Assembly: GCA_947304115.1 (NCBI GenBank)
Contig: CAMZAE010000001.1
Span: forward strand, 62,001-126,000
Length of the DNA stretch: 64,000 nucleotides
From: an uncultured Prevotellaceae bacterium
Lineage (GTDB): Bacteria; Bacteroidota; Bacteroidia; Bacteroidales; Bacteroidaceae
Direction of reading: 5' to 3'
Shown here: in pieces, positions 56,193 through 64,000 of the stretch
Layout of the letters: the number at the start of each line of letters is the position of its first letter
Position numbering within the stretch: position 1 is the stretch's first letter
Program-made: the position numbers and the translations under genes
The notes under the pieces: generated by a model
The model's database searches: none
Seen by the model: only the letters and a program-made list of their open reading frames with translations
What the model was told of the DNA's origin: nothing

Positions 56193-57482
56193 TTAGTTCT
56201 CCCCTTTTACGGGGGAGTTAGAGGGGGCCTTGAAGAATATCGTAAAGAGCACAGCCACGACAAGTGCGTAGGCGGCAAAGATAAACCAACTTGTCTGCCA
56301 TCCTGCGACAATCTCTGTTCCCGATGCACCCATTGATTGTGGCGTGAAAACATAGTTGTTGATGACAGCCTGTGCCACCAGCGTTCCGATAAATGCGCCC
56401 AAGCCGTTGGTCATCATCATAAACAGGCCTTGCGCACTGCTGCGGATGCTATCGTCGGTCTCCTGATTGATGAAGAGCGAACCTGAGATGTTGAAGAAGT
56501 CAAAGGCCACGCCATATACAATCATGGAAAGCAGGAAGAGCCATACGCCGCTGCCAGGGTTGCCCAAGCCGAAGAAAGCGAAACGCAACACCCATCCCAA
56601 CAGAGCGATGAGCACAACCTTCTTGATGCCGAAGCGAGAGAGGAAGAAGGGAATGAGCAGGATGCAAAGCGTCTCGCTCACCTGCGAAAGGGAGATGAGG
56701 ATGTTGGCGTGCTGAACACCGAAAGTTGACTGGTATTCGGCGATGCTGCCAAAGCTGGTGATGAAGGGATTGGCGTAGCCGTTGGAGATTTGCAGGCAGA
56801 AGCCAAGAAGCATCGCAAAGACCATAAAGACTGCCATTCTTGGGTTCAGGAACAACTTGAACGCATTCAAGCCAAGCGCCTCAAACAGAGTCTTCTGCTG
56901 GCCTTCCTCCTTTTCTAATCTCATACGCGGCATTGTCAAGGAGTAGGCAGCCATAACAAGGCTAAGACAGCCGCTCACCATCCATTGGCCTGGTGTTGAC
57001 TGAAGGCCGAAAAGGTCAACAATCCACATGGTCACGATGAAGCCGACAGTACCCCAAACGCGGATAGGCGGGAAGGCTTTCACGGTGTCGAAGCCTGCTT
57101 TCTCCAAAGCCGAGTAAGCCACAGAATAACTGAGGGCAATGGTGGGCATGAAGAAAGCGACGGAGAGGGTGTAGAGCGAGAACAGCGTACTGAAGTCAGG
57201 ATTGCCGCCAGCTTGGAAGCCATACATCGAAGCGGCAATCATAAAGGCTCCTGCAAGCGTGTGGCAAAGGCTTAACACGCGCTGGCCTTCCATCCAGCGG
57301 TCGGCAAGAATGCCCATCAAAGCAGGCATAAAGATACTTACTATGCCCTGCACAGAATAGAACCAGCCAATATGGGAACCAAGCCCCACACCAGCAAGAT
57401 ATGTGCCCATAGAGGTCAGATAGGCACCCCAAACGGCAAACTCAAGGAAGTTGAGAAGGGTAAGACGAAATTTCAGATTCAT
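56193..57482 (-). CDS. Nucleoside:H+ symporter of the NHS/MFS type
   Basis: A 429-residue inner-membrane protein with about twelve helices, beginning MNLKFRLTLLNFLEFAVWGA and with GSHIGWFYSVQGIVSIFMPA, the pattern of NupG-like nucleoside permeases. The last residues (FKAPSNSPVKGEN) are encoded by a GC-rich palindromic element (56197-56229) that also supplies the sequence up to the stop. The leader contains an AT-rich repeat (57482-57535). Confidence 0.87.
   Translation of the reverse strand: MNLKFRLTLLNFLEFAVWGAYLTSMGTYLAGVGLGSHIGWFYSVQGIVSIFMPALMGILADRWMEGQRVLSLCHTLAGAFMIAASMYGFQAGGNPDFSTLFSLYTLSVAFFMPTIALSYSVAYSALEKAGFDTVKAFPPIRVWGTVGFIVTMWIVDLFGLQSTPGQWMVSGCLSLVMAAYSLTMPRMRLEKEEGQQKTLFEALGLNAFKLFLNPRMAVFMVFAMLLGFCLQISNGYANPFITSFGSIAEYQSTFGVQHANILISLSQVSETLCILLIPFFLSRFGIKKVVLIALLGWVLRFAFFGLGNPGSGVWLFLLSMIVYGVAFDFFNISGSLFINQETDDSIRSSAQGLFMMMTNGLGAFIGTLVAQAVINNYVFTPQSMGASGTEIVAGWQTSWFIFAAYALVVAVLFTIFFKAPSNSPVKGEN
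56197..56229. repeat. GC-rich palindromic element at the permease 3' end
   Basis: TTCTCCCCTTTTACGGGGGAG then TTAGAGGGGGCC; it forms the last codons of the nucleoside permease. Confidence 0.8.
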
Positions 57483-57535
57483 AATACCATTTACGATTTG
57501 ACTATTTACTATTTATTTACGATTTAATTATTTTA
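57482..57535. repeat. AT-rich repeat before the nucleoside permease
   Basis: On the minus strand AAATCGTAAATAAATAGTAA, ATAGTCAAATCGTAAATGG, ending at the permease ATG. Confidence 0.75.
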
Positions 57536-57571
57536 CTCCCTCTCCTCCTTTGGGGAGGGATGGGGAGGGGA
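57536..57571. repeat. GC-rich palindromic element downstream of the rlmI-like gene
   Basis: CTCCCTCTCCTCCTTTGGGGAGGG then ATGGGGAGGGGAC, 4 bases from the stop codon at 57576. Confidence 0.85.
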
Positions 57572-57575
57572 CTGT

Positions 57576-58805
57576 TCACTCAACATACAGCACCAGCCCC
57601 TTCAGGTATTCGCCCTCGGGATGGTAGATGTTGATGGGATGGTCGGCTGGTTGGTGCAACTGATGCAGGATGCGGACCTTGCGATGAGCCATAGCCGCTG
57701 CGGTAAAGACAGCCGTGCGGAACTGGTCTTTGTTGACGGCTTGCGAGCAACTGAAGGTAAAGAGAATGCCGCCCGACTGTATCTTCTCGAATGCCTTGGC
57801 ATTAAGCTTCGTATAGCCGCGAAGGGCATTCTTCAGGGCGTCCTTGTGCTTGGCAAAGGCTGGCGGATCGAGAATGATGAGATTGTACCTTTCCTGCATC
57901 TGCTCCATAAATTTGAAGGCATCTTCTGCAAAGGCATTATGACGAGTGTCCCCTGGGAAGTTTAGCTCAATGTTGGCATCCACAAGCTCCACAGCCTTTG
58001 CGCTGCTGTCCACAGAATGTACCAGTTCTGCCCCACCCCGCATGGCATAGACGCTGAAGCCGCCTGTGTAGCAGAACATGTTGAGCACCCTGCGGCCTTT
58101 GGCGTAATACTCCACGAGGGAGCGGTTGTCGCGCTGGTCCACGAAGAAGCCCGTCTTTTGTCCCTTGAGCCAGTCGATATGGAAGGCAAGTCCGTTCTCA
58201 CGGGCGATGTTATCGTTGCTCTCGCCCCAGAGGAAGCCATCTTCCTGCCCGAGCTGAGCCTTGAAGGGAAGCGTCGTCTCGCTTTTGTAATAGATGGCTT
58301 TGAGGCTTTCGCCCATCACTTCTCTAAGAGCGGCTGCCAATTCGTTTCGGCAGACATGCATACCGACACTATGCGCCTGCATGACAGCCGTCGCGCCATA
58401 GATGTCAATGACCAACCCTGGCAAATTGTCACCTTCGCCATGAACCAGACGATAGATGTCATTGCATTTACTATTTGACGATTTACTCTTTACTATTTCC
58501 TCTTTGCTGGCCACGCCAATAGTCTTTCGCACATCAAGAGCAGCCGCAAGGCGTTTCTGCCAGAAGGCCTGGTCAATGGGCTGACGCTTGAAGGTCAGCA
58601 CGCGGACTGCTATGCTGCCTATCTGCCAATGTCCGATGGCAAGGAAGCGGCCGTCGGAGGCAAGCACCTCTACAATGTCGCCTTCCTCAAGCGCGGAACT
58701 CCCCTCTGTGTGATGGATAGCACCGCTGAATATCCAAGGATGGAAGCGCCCAAGGCTCTCCTCCTTGCCCTTGCGAAGGAAAATCTTTTTTAGTTCAAAG
58801 TTCAT
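57576..58805 (-). CDS. rlmI: RlmI-like rRNA cytosine-C5 methyltransferase
   Basis: A 409-residue class I methylase with an N-terminal PUA domain (GRFHPWIFSGAI, EEGDIVEVLASDGRFLAIGH). The RLVHGEGDNLPGLVIDIYG segment, SAM motif VLNMFCYTGGFSVYAM and catalytic IILDPPAFAKHK follow, with FSCSQ near the end. Between SKE and NDIYRLVHGEGD, residues EEIVKSKSSNSKC are encoded by an AT-rich repeat (58466-58500), the same motif that acts as a leader elsewhere. The target base is inferred from the RlmI family (C1962 of 23S rRNA in E. coli). Confidence 0.92.
   Translation of the reverse strand: MNFELKKIFLRKGKEESLGRFHPWIFSGAIHHTEGSSALEEGDIVEVLASDGRFLAIGHWQIGSIAVRVLTFKRQPIDQAFWQKRLAAALDVRKTIGVASKEEIVKSKSSNSKCNDIYRLVHGEGDNLPGLVIDIYGATAVMQAHSVGMHVCRNELAAALREVMGESLKAIYYKSETTLPFKAQLGQEDGFLWGESNDNIARENGLAFHIDWLKGQKTGFFVDQRDNRSLVEYYAKGRRVLNMFCYTGGFSVYAMRGGAELVHSVDSSAKAVELVDANIELNFPGDTRHNAFAEDAFKFMEQMQERYNLIILDPPAFAKHKDALKNALRGYTKLNAKAFEKIQSGGILFTFSCSQAVNKDQFRTAVFTAAAMAHRKVRILHQLHQPADHPINIYHPEGEYLKGLVLYVE
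58466..58500. repeat. AT-rich repeat inside the rlmI-like gene
   Basis: On the coding strand, AAATAGTAAAGAGTAAATCG then TCAAATAGTAAATG, in frame; it matches the leaders of ddl and the nucleoside permease. Confidence 0.8.
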
Positions 58806-58815
58806 AATTCACAGT

Positions 58816-59448
58816 TCATAGTTTCTCCCTCTCCTCGGAAAGGGTTGGAGTGAGGCTATACCCTTCCTCCTTCATCCTCATCATCTCTTTGTAGAGCTGG
58901 ATGCAAGCCCAAGCATCTGTGGCGGCATACAGCTTTTGTGCCTCGCTGAGGTTCTCTGCCTCCCAGTTCGAAAGCTGCTGGCCTTTAGCTATCTTCTCGC
59001 CAAAGATATTGGCATAGAGTTTCTGAAGGCTCTGGTCAATGATTCCCATTTGTTCCGCTATATTCTGCAAATCCACGAATGTACCGGCATTAAATTGATT
59101 GCGTTGTTTGAGCAAACGCAAGTCATCGCGCCATGCCAGGCCAACCTTGGTTATCTTTCGATCTTCCAGCAGTTTGACAAGACATCGGGGCAAGCCGATA
59201 CGATTGAGGCGGAAGAGGAAGCAGACATCTCCGCTACACACCTGCAACAGAGCGACAAGGTTTTGCCTCCCTGGTTTGAAAGAAGGGCGTGTCTCCGTGT
59301 CGAACCCCAGCAAAGACCGGCTTATCAGGTATTCCACGGCTCTCTCTGCATCATTCTCACACACAACGACTTCTATATGCCCCGGGAAAAGCACTCGCGG
59401 CAAGTCTTGCATCTGTTTCTTATCGTATCTGTCAACTATTTTCTTCAA
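58816..59448 (-). CDS. 3'-5' exonuclease, RNase D-like
   Basis: A 210-residue DEDD-type exonuclease. LLGFDTETRPSF near residue 48 holds Exo I, the Asp-containing LLEDRKITKVGLAWRDDLRL Exo II, and QKLYAATDAWACIQLYKEM near residue 180 Exo III. A stop codon lies just upstream and no ATG is near, so the start is TTG at 59448, or the internal ATG at 59412. The last residues (YSLTPTLSEEREKL) are encoded by a GC-rich palindromic element. It lacks the HRDC domains of full RNase D. Confidence 0.85.
   Translation of the reverse strand: MKKIVDRYDKKQMQDLPRVLFPGHIEVVVCENDAERAVEYLISRSLLGFDTETRPSFKPGRQNLVALLQVCSGDVCFLFRLNRIGLPRCLVKLLEDRKITKVGLAWRDDLRLLKQRNQFNAGTFVDLQNIAEQMGIIDQSLQKLYANIFGEKIAKGQQLSNWEAENLSEAQKLYAATDAWACIQLYKEMMRMKEEGYSLTPTLSEEREKL
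58825..58857. repeat. GC-rich palindromic element at the exonuclease 3' end
   Basis: CTCCCTCTCCTCGGAAAGGG then TTGGAGTGAGGC; encodes the C-terminal tail of the exonuclease. Confidence 0.8.
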
Positions 59449-59540
59449 TGACTATAAAATAAAGGATGCGGTGCGACAACCAAGGCATAATTGGCAGTGT
59501 TCCTTCCTATCATCCTATTCAACGCTACTGTTTTCATCTG

Positions 59541-59548
59541 CAAAGATA
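59541..59548 (-). promoter_or_regulatory. -7 box of the exonuclease gene
   Basis: Minus-strand TATCTTTG, about 93 bases upstream of the TTG start. Confidence 0.6.
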
Positions 59549-59649
59549 AGGAAAAAAGTTGAAAGACAGTAATTGATGAGGAAAAATGTTGTTAACAGAC
59601 AAGTTCGCCGTCTTTTGGAAGGGACAGAAAAGAAATAAGGATGAGATAA

Positions 59650-59688
59650 TTATTAAGGGCTTCTGGTCAGCAGAAGCCCTTAATAATA
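59650..59688. terminator. Strong hairpin after efp
   Basis: Perfect 17-bp arms ATTATTAAGGGCTTCTG and CAGAAGCCCTTAATAAT with loop GTCAG, 22 bases past the efp stop. Confidence 0.8.
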
Positions 59689-59710
59689 TAATATAGGAAG
59701 AACATAATTA

Positions 59711-60274
59711 TTACTTCACACGGCCGAGATAGCTACCATCGCGGCTGTCAACTTCCACGATTTCGCCTTCCTCGATGAAGAGAGGCACACGAATCTCGGC
59801 ACCAGTCTCCACGCGGGCAGGCTTCAGGGTGTTGGTGGCTGTGTCGCCCTTCAGTCCGGGTTCTGTCCAGACAATCTGCAGATGAACCTTGACGGGAACG
59901 TCGGCATAGAGCACGGTCTCCGTGCTGGCGTCAACAACGACTTCCACGTTCTCGCTCTCCTTGAGGAACTTCACGCCGTTCACCTGGTCGGGGGCGATGG
60001 TGATCTGCTCGTAGGTCTCGTTGTTCATAAATACCAAGTCGTCGCCGTCCTTGTAAAGGTACTGGTAGGGGCGACGCTCTACGCGCACGTCCTCAAGACG
60101 CTCGCCGATGTTGAAACGCTTCTCGATAACGCCGCCATTGACAACGTCCTTCAAAGTTACGTTCATAATTGTGTTACCCTTACCTGGTTTGCGGTGAAGG
60201 AAGTCAATGCAGAAATAGAGCTTGCCGTCCATACGGATGCATGTGCCCTTCTTGATGTCCTGTGAATTAATCAT
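59711..60274 (-). CDS. efp: Elongation factor P
   Basis: EF-P relieves ribosomes stalled at polyproline. The 187-residue protein has domain I with the tip loop HRKPGKGNT (Lys at the tip), OB domain II (RRPYQYLYKDGDDLVFMNNE) and domain III (VQIVWTEPGLKGDTATNTLK), full family length. Own promoter and strong terminator, so it is monocistronic. Confidence 0.97.
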   Translation of the reverse strand: MINSQDIKKGTCIRMDGKLYFCIDFLHRKPGKGNTIMNVTLKDVVNGGVIEKRFNIGERLEDVRVERRPYQYLYKDGDDLVFMNNETYEQITIAPDQVNGVKFLKESENVEVVVDASTETVLYADVPVKVHLQIVWTEPGLKGDTATNTLKPARVETGAEIRVPLFIEEGEIVEVDSRDGSYLGRVK

Positions 60275-60337
60275 AAAAGGTTATTGTTTATTATTTATTG
60301 GTTAATGATTATCGGTTTTGTTTATCGGATTGTGCTG

Positions 60338-60345
60338 CAAAGGTA
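60338..60345 (-). promoter_or_regulatory. -7 box of efp
   Basis: Minus-strand TACCTTTG, 64 bases before the ATG; three tandem GAAAATAA copies (60351-60377) lie immediately upstream. Confidence 0.65.
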
Positions 60346-60419
60346 AGAAGAAAATAAGAAAATAAGAAAATAAGAGGAGAAAAAGTTGCCCAATGTTTGT
60401 GTAAATGAAAAAAAAGACT

Positions 60420-60427
60420 TAATTTTG
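60420..60427 (+). promoter_or_regulatory. -7 box of rpmH
   Basis: TAATTTTG, 46 bases before the L34 start codon. Confidence 0.6.
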
Positions 60428-60472
60428 CACCCCGAATCGTAATGTGAACATAATAATTAAGCATAAGAAGAT

Positions 60473-60628
60473 ATGAAAAGGACATTTCAACCCCACAACC
60501 GTCGCCGCAACAACAAGCACGGTTTCCGTCAGAGAATGACTACCGCTAATGGCCGTCGCGTATTGGCATCCCGCCGCGCCAAGGGCCGCAAGAAACTCAC
60601 CGTTTCAGACGAAAAGCACGGTAAGTAA
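60473..60628 (+). CDS. rpmH: 50S ribosomal protein L34
   Basis: A 51-residue, highly basic protein ([40 protein letters not shown]) with all L34 signatures, plus a short acidic tail (VSDEKHGK). Its size kept it out of longer-frame searches. It has its own promoter and terminator. Confidence 0.97.
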   Translation: MKRTFQPHNRRRNNKHGFRQRMTTANGRRVLASRRAKGRKKLTVSDEKHGK

Positions 60629-60651
60629 ACACCATTCTCAAGAAAAAGGAA

Positions 60652-60686
60652 AAGAAGTAAGGCAAGCCTTACTTCTTTTTCTTTTT
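60652..60686 (+). terminator. Terminator of rpmH
   Basis: 12-bp arms AAGAAGTAAGGC and GCCTTACTTCTT with a 2-nt centre, followed by TTTCTTTTTC. Confidence 0.85.
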
Positions 60687-60831
60687 CATTGCCATCCTTG
60701 CCTTGGGGACATTTCAACTTCCATGACGTACAAGGCGGCACACTTACGCCAGCCAACAGGCGTTGGGAGGGTGAGCGTCTCGCAGAGCTTGCCACAAAAG
60801 GTTTTCATGCCAGGTATCGCGCTACTGTTTC

Positions 60832-60899
60832 TTTGCTTGTACATGTAAGAGCAATGGATTATACATGAAGAAGCAATTGCTCTTACATGTACAAGCAAA
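60832..60899. repeat. Perfect 24-bp inverted repeat
   Basis: Arms TTTGCTTGTACATGTAAGAG+CAAT (60832-60855) and the exact reverse complement (60876-60899), with a 20-nt spacer. It lies in the otherwise gene-less stretch 60687-61062; no intact reading frame with a recognisable family was found there. Confidence 0.9.
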
Positions 60900-61062
60900 C
60901 TTCCAACATCGCCGGAATGGACAAAACGGCTGGCCGACTGGCAGACCGGACTTGGAAGCAAAAAGTAATCTGCAAGCTCTCCCACCCCCCTGCCTTTTGC
61001 CAATTTGTGCAAAAGTCTCGAAATAATTCTTCATTCTTCACGCTTCAGTCTTCATTTTTTTG

Positions 61063-61070
61063 TATCTTTG
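61063..61070 (+). promoter_or_regulatory. -7 box of the PASTA gene
   Basis: TATCTTTG, 25 bases before ATG 61095. Confidence 0.7.
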
Positions 61071-61094
61071 CCGAAAGAAACAAAAAAGAATACT

Positions 61095-61742
61095 ATGTTT
61101 TTGGAAACAATACGTAAGAAACTTTGCAGTCCCGTTGTCTATTGGAACCTAATAGCAATGCTGCTTGTCGCAGTGGCCCTTTGCATCGGTCTTTGGTTTT
61201 GGATGATCAAGTACACCATGCACGGAGAAAGCGTAGATGTGCCCGAAGTGAAGGGCATGATGATTGCAGACGCAGAATATGCACTTGAAAGGCTTAAACT
61301 GGTGACAGTCATCGTAGATTCCGCTTATGTACGAGAACAGCCGGCCGGCATTGTCTTGGAACAGAAACCCATTGCCGGCTGCCGTGTCAAGTCCGGCCGC
61401 GAGATTTACCTGACCGTCAACCAGAAACAGACGCCCATGAACACTATTCCCGACATTGCCGGCAACTGCTCCCGTCGGGAAGCGGAAGCCCGTTTGCGTG
61501 CTCTTGGCTTCAAAATCGGCCCCATGGAATTTGTTCCAGGAGACCCCGATTGGGTGATTGCCCTGAAAGTGAATGGCAGAGAGGTTTATACGGGAGAGCG
61601 TGTGCCTTGCGATGTGCCGGTTGTAATCGTTGTCGGCAACAGCAATGTGAGCATCGAAGAGAATGATGAGCTTGAAGACTTGTGGGGCTTTGACACGGAA
61701 GATGCAGAAGAAGCAGAGGAAGATTACGAAGAGGAACTCTGA
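61095..61742 (+). CDS. PASTA-domain membrane protein
   Basis: A 215-residue protein. ATG 61095 follows the -7 box; the upstream extension is excluded. A transmembrane helix (LIAMLLVAVALCIGLWFWMI) near residues 17-36 is followed by two or three PASTA repeats (SVDVPEVKGMMIADAEYALE, PIAGCRVKSGREIYLTVNQ, NTIPDIAGNCSRREAEARL), which in other proteins bind peptidoglycan fragments or penicillin-like compounds. There is no kinase or transpeptidase domain. The acidic tail is rich in Glu/Asp. It sits before rluD and ddl, a set shared by many Bacteroidales. Confidence 0.9.
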   Translation: MFLETIRKKLCSPVVYWNLIAMLLVAVALCIGLWFWMIKYTMHGESVDVPEVKGMMIADAEYALERLKLVTVIVDSAYVREQPAGIVLEQKPIAGCRVKSGREIYLTVNQKQTPMNTIPDIAGNCSRREAEARLRALGFKIGPMEFVPGDPDWVIALKVNGREVYTGERVPCDVPVVIVVGNSNVSIEENDELEDLWGFDTEDAEEAEEDYEEEL

Positions 61743-61782
61743 AGGAGTTGAAAGTTGAAAATTGAAAGTTAAAGGCTAAGGA
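61743..61782. repeat. GTTGAAAG-type repeat before the rluD-like gene
   Basis: AAGTTGAAAATTGAAAGTT-type copies running from the PASTA stop to the GTG start at 61783. Confidence 0.7.
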
Positions 61783-62829
61783 GTGGAAGAGGTACTGCTT
61801 GACGATGAGCTTTTGGATGAACTGCCGGAGGAGCACGAGCATTGGCGCATCGAGGTGGACAAGGGGCAGGGTTCTGTCCGTGTCGATAAATTCCTCATGG
61901 ATCACATGCCGGGCACGAGCCGCAACCGCATACAGAAGGCTGCCGAGGCAGGGAGCATCCGAGCCAACGACAAGCCCATCAAGAGCAACTACAAGGTCAA
62001 GGCGGGCGACATCATCACGCTTGTCCTCGACCATCCGAAGCGCGACTGGGAAATCATTCCCGAAGACCTGCCCCTTGATGTTGTCTATGAGGATGATGCC
62101 CTGCTCGTCATCAACAAGCCGGCGGGCTTGGTTGTGCATCCAGGTTGCGGCAACTACAGCGGGACGCTCGTCAACGCTCTTGCCTGGCATCTTCGTGACG
62201 ACAAGGGCTTCGATCCAAACGATCCGACGGTAGGTCTTGTGCATCGTATCGACAAGGACACAAGCGGCCTGCTGGTCATCGCAAAGACGGCAGACGCAAA
62301 GACGAACCTGGCAAAGCAGTTCTTCTACCATACCTGCCGCCGAGAATATAATGCCCTCGTCTGGGGACCATTCGCCGACGACGAGGGGACCATTACGGGC
62401 AACATCGGCAGGCACGCGAAAGACCGCTTGCAGATGGATGTCTATCCGATGGACGGAGAGGTGGGGAAGCCAGCCGTCACACATTACCGAGTGCTGGAAC
62501 GCTTCGGCCCCGTCACGCTTGTGGAGTGCCACCTTGAGACAGGCCGCACGCATCAGATTCGTGCCCACATGCGGCACATTGGGCATCCGCTCTTTGCCGA
62601 CGAGCGTTACGGAGGCTGCCAAATCCTTCGGGGCGAGCAAACGGCTTCCTACAAAGCCTTCATCCACAACTGCATGGAGCTTTGCCCCCGACAGGCACTT
62701 CATGCCAAGACACTCGGCTTCGTCCATCCCACGACAGGTGAGGAGATGTTCTTCTCGTCGGAACTGCCCGATGATATGGAAGCATTACTGAATAAATGGA
62801 GAAGAAGAACAGCCCCAATAAATAGTTAA
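61783..62829 (+). CDS. rluD: RluD-like 23S rRNA pseudouridine synthase
   Basis: A 348-residue RluA-family enzyme starting with GTG. An S4 domain (SVRVDKFLMDHMPGTSRNRI) precedes the catalytic domain, with VNKPAGLVVHPGCGN-type motif (LLVINKPAGLVVHPGC) near residue 108 and the catalytic Asp in HRIDKDTSGLLVIAKT near residue 155. ETGRTHQIRAHMRHIGHPL is also present. RluD converts U1911, U1915 and U1917 in E. coli; the exact targets here are assumed. Confidence 0.93.
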   Translation: MEEVLLDDELLDELPEEHEHWRIEVDKGQGSVRVDKFLMDHMPGTSRNRIQKAAEAGSIRANDKPIKSNYKVKAGDIITLVLDHPKRDWEIIPEDLPLDVVYEDDALLVINKPAGLVVHPGCGNYSGTLVNALAWHLRDDKGFDPNDPTVGLVHRIDKDTSGLLVIAKTADAKTNLAKQFFYHTCRREYNALVWGPFADDEGTITGNIGRHAKDRLQMDVYPMDGEVGKPAVTHYRVLERFGPVTLVECHLETGRTHQIRAHMRHIGHPLFADERYGGCQILRGEQTASYKAFIHNCMELCPRQALHAKTLGFVHPTTGEEMFFSSELPDDMEALLNKWRRRTAPINS

Positions 62830-62869
62830 ATAGTAAATAAATCGTAAATAGTAAATCATCAAATAGTAA
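62820..62869. repeat. AT-rich AAATAGTAAATC repeat before ddl
   Basis: About six degenerate copies of AAATAGTAAATCATC; the last copy contains the ddl start ATG itself. Confidence 0.8.
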
Positions 62870-63883
62870 ATGAAGAAGACAATTGCAATAGTTTGTGGAG
62901 GCGACAGCTCGGAGCATGATGTGAGTATGCGGAGCGCGGAGGGTATCGCCTCGTTCATCGATTCCGCGCGTTATAATATATATAAGGTAGAGATTCGTGC
63001 TGGCAAATGGGAGGCCCTGCTTCCCGATGGCAGTCGCTCGAAGGTTGATAAGGATGACTTCAGCTTCGAGGTCGAGGGCAAGAAAGTTCGTCCAGACTTC
63101 GCCTATATCACCATTCATGGCGCTCCAGGCGAGAACGGCATACTGCAAGGCTACTTCGACCTCATCGGGATGCCATACTCAACTTGCGGCGTGCTCGTGG
63201 AGGCCATGACCTACGACAAGTTCGTGCTCAACAACTACATGCGGGCATTCGGCGTGTCGGTGGCGGACAGCCTGCTCGTCAAGATAGGTCACGACACAGA
63301 GGTCACAGACGAAGAGATTGTCTCCCGCATCGGCCTGCCTTGCTTCGTGAAGCCCTCCAGAGGCGGCTCTTCCTTCGGCACGACGAAGGTGAAGACCATC
63401 GAAGCCCTTCGTCCGGCCATCGACCTTGCCCTGAAGGAAGGCGAGGACGTGATGGTGGAGGCTTTTATGGACGGTATGGAACTAACCTGCGGCTGCTACA
63501 AGACGCGGGAGAAGAGTGTCGTGTTCCCCATTACGGAAGTGGTCTCCAAGAACGAGTTCTTTGATTATGCTGCCAAGTACAATAATGAGAGCGACGAGAT
63601 TACGCCTGCCCGCATCAGCGACCGCCTTGCCGAGAGAGTCTCGAAACTGACCTCTATGCTCTACGACCTGCTGGGCTGCTACGGCATCATCCGTATTGAC
63701 TACATCATAACGGCTGGCGAAAAGATTAACCTGCTGGAAGTCAATACTACGCCGGGTATGACGGCCACGAGCTTCATTCCGCAACAGGTCCGTGCCGCAG
63801 GGCTGGACATCAAGGATGTGATGACGGATATTATAGAGGATAGCCTCACCCCCGCCCCCTCTCCGAGGAGAGGGGAGAATTAA
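62870..63883 (+). CDS. ddl: D-alanine--D-alanine ligase
   Basis: Joins two D-Ala for peptidoglycan. The 337-residue ATP-grasp protein has IAIVCGGDSSEHDVSMRSAE at the start, GLPCFVKPSRGGSSFGTTKV near residue 155, EAFMDGMELTCGCYKT and the metal site LLEVNTTPGMTATSFIPQQ near residue 290. The tail TPAPSPRRGEN is encoded by a GC-rich palindromic element (63843-63880) and replaces the usual end. Confidence 0.96.
   Translation: MKKTIAIVCGGDSSEHDVSMRSAEGIASFIDSARYNIYKVEIRAGKWEALLPDGSRSKVDKDDFSFEVEGKKVRPDFAYITIHGAPGENGILQGYFDLIGMPYSTCGVLVEAMTYDKFVLNNYMRAFGVSVADSLLVKIGHDTEVTDEEIVSRIGLPCFVKPSRGGSSFGTTKVKTIEALRPAIDLALKEGEDVMVEAFMDGMELTCGCYKTREKSVVFPITEVVSKNEFFDYAAKYNNESDEITPARISDRLAERVSKLTSMLYDLLGCYGIIRIDYIITAGEKINLLEVNTTPGMTATSFIPQQVRAAGLDIKDVMTDIIEDSLTPAPSPRRGEN
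63843..63880. repeat. GC-rich palindromic element at the ddl 3' end
   Basis: CCTCACCCCCGCCCCCTCTCC then GAGGAGAGGGGAGAAT; forms the last 11 codons of ddl. Confidence 0.85.
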
Positions 63884-63905
63884 ATTGTAAATGGTAAATT
63901 ATCAA

Positions 63906-64000
63906 ATGGCAAATGACTTTGATGAGATCCGCCCCTTTGCTGAGGGCGAAATAAAGCAAGCCGTCGAGAGCCTTCTTGCCGACAGGCAGTTCTCGCGGAT
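63906..64000 (+). CDS. Start of a probable lysophospholipid acyltransferase gene
   Basis: Only 31 codons are visible (MANDFDEIRPFAEGEIKQAV, then ESLLADRQFSR). The opening DxxDIRPxxDxEV-like pattern and the position after ddl match, from memory, a 1-acyl-sn-glycerol-3-phosphate acyltransferase-like gene of Bacteroidales. The catalytic HxxxxD lies beyond the window. The ATG falls inside the AT-rich repeat 63882-63908. Confidence 0.45.
   Translation, partial: MANDFDEIRPFAEGEIKQAVESLLADRQFSR

Noticed and set aside
60686-61012. Frames of 70-108 codons on both strands after rpmH
   Set aside because: They cross the palindrome and terminator and share no family; the palindrome itself explains matching frames on both strands.

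Overview
The window looks like a chromosomal segment of a Bacteroidales bacterium, most likely Prevotellaceae-like; the genus cannot be fixed by reading. The evidence is repeated promoters with a TAnnTTTG -7 box, weak Shine-Dalgarno signals with A-rich leaders, a GH92 mannosidase, type IX secretion proteins (PorD- and PorE-like), a DUF3127 protein and Bacteroidales gene orders (dnaN-exonuclease-coaBC-porD; adk-obgE-pgeF). No transposase, integrase, rRNA operon or CRISPR array was found.

Layout. 1-3.3 kb: 3' end of clpC and htpG. 3.3-11.2 kb: a sulfate activation and sulfonation cluster (SLC13 permease, cysC, cysD, cysN, PAPS sulfotransferase) interrupted by a two-gene restriction-modification (R-M) unit (D12-class methylase plus SacI-like nuclease). 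11.5-14.5 kb: HU, GH92 mannosidase, small lipoprotein. 14.5-28.6 kb, mainly minus strand: tilS, recN, mfd, pgeF, a NotI-like nuclease with its methylase, obgE, adk, hpt, a Crp-family regulator and lepA. 28.7-34.4 kb: a glycosyltransferase, a type IV McrBC system and a four-helix-bundle gene flanked by decamer repeats. 34.4-45 kb: topB, porE, cdd, a LysM glucosaminidase, an ABC-F ATPase, grpE, dnaJ, folC. 45-59.5 kb: porD, coaBC, an exonuclease, dnaN, DUF3127, tRNA-Arg(CCG), an FtsX-type ABC operon, DUF1846, rsmE, a nucleoside permease, an rlmI-like methylase and an RNase D-like exonuclease. 59.7-64 kb: efp, rpmH, a PASTA protein, an rluD-like gene, ddl and the start of an acyltransferase.

The most striking signal is repetitive rather than genic. 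(i) A family of GC-rich palindromic elements (consensus like CCTCCCC-NN-GGGGAGG...GGGAGGGGGC) occurs at 15 places. Many lie in frame inside essential or conserved genes (lepA, topB twice, pgeF, folC, rsmE, a glycosyltransferase, tilS) or form the last codons of ddl, the nucleoside permease and an exonuclease. (ii) Two intergenic arrays have an exact 22-nt period made of 18-nt AAC...GTT-like cores and 4-nt spacers. (iii) AT-rich short-period repeats sit directly before start codons and also inside mfd, rlmI and folC. (iv) A decamer repeat flanks the four-helix gene on both sides. (v) A perfect 24-bp inverted repeat lies near rpmH.

Three restriction systems of different types lie within 28 kb. 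Two of them are wedged into housekeeping gene strings and look more AT-rich than their neighbours, which suggests separate acquisitions. The SLC13-CysC-CysD-CysN-sulfotransferase set would import sulfate, make PAPS and transfer the sulfo group to an unidentified acceptor. It resembles, from memory, the gut Bacteroides sterol sulfonation locus.
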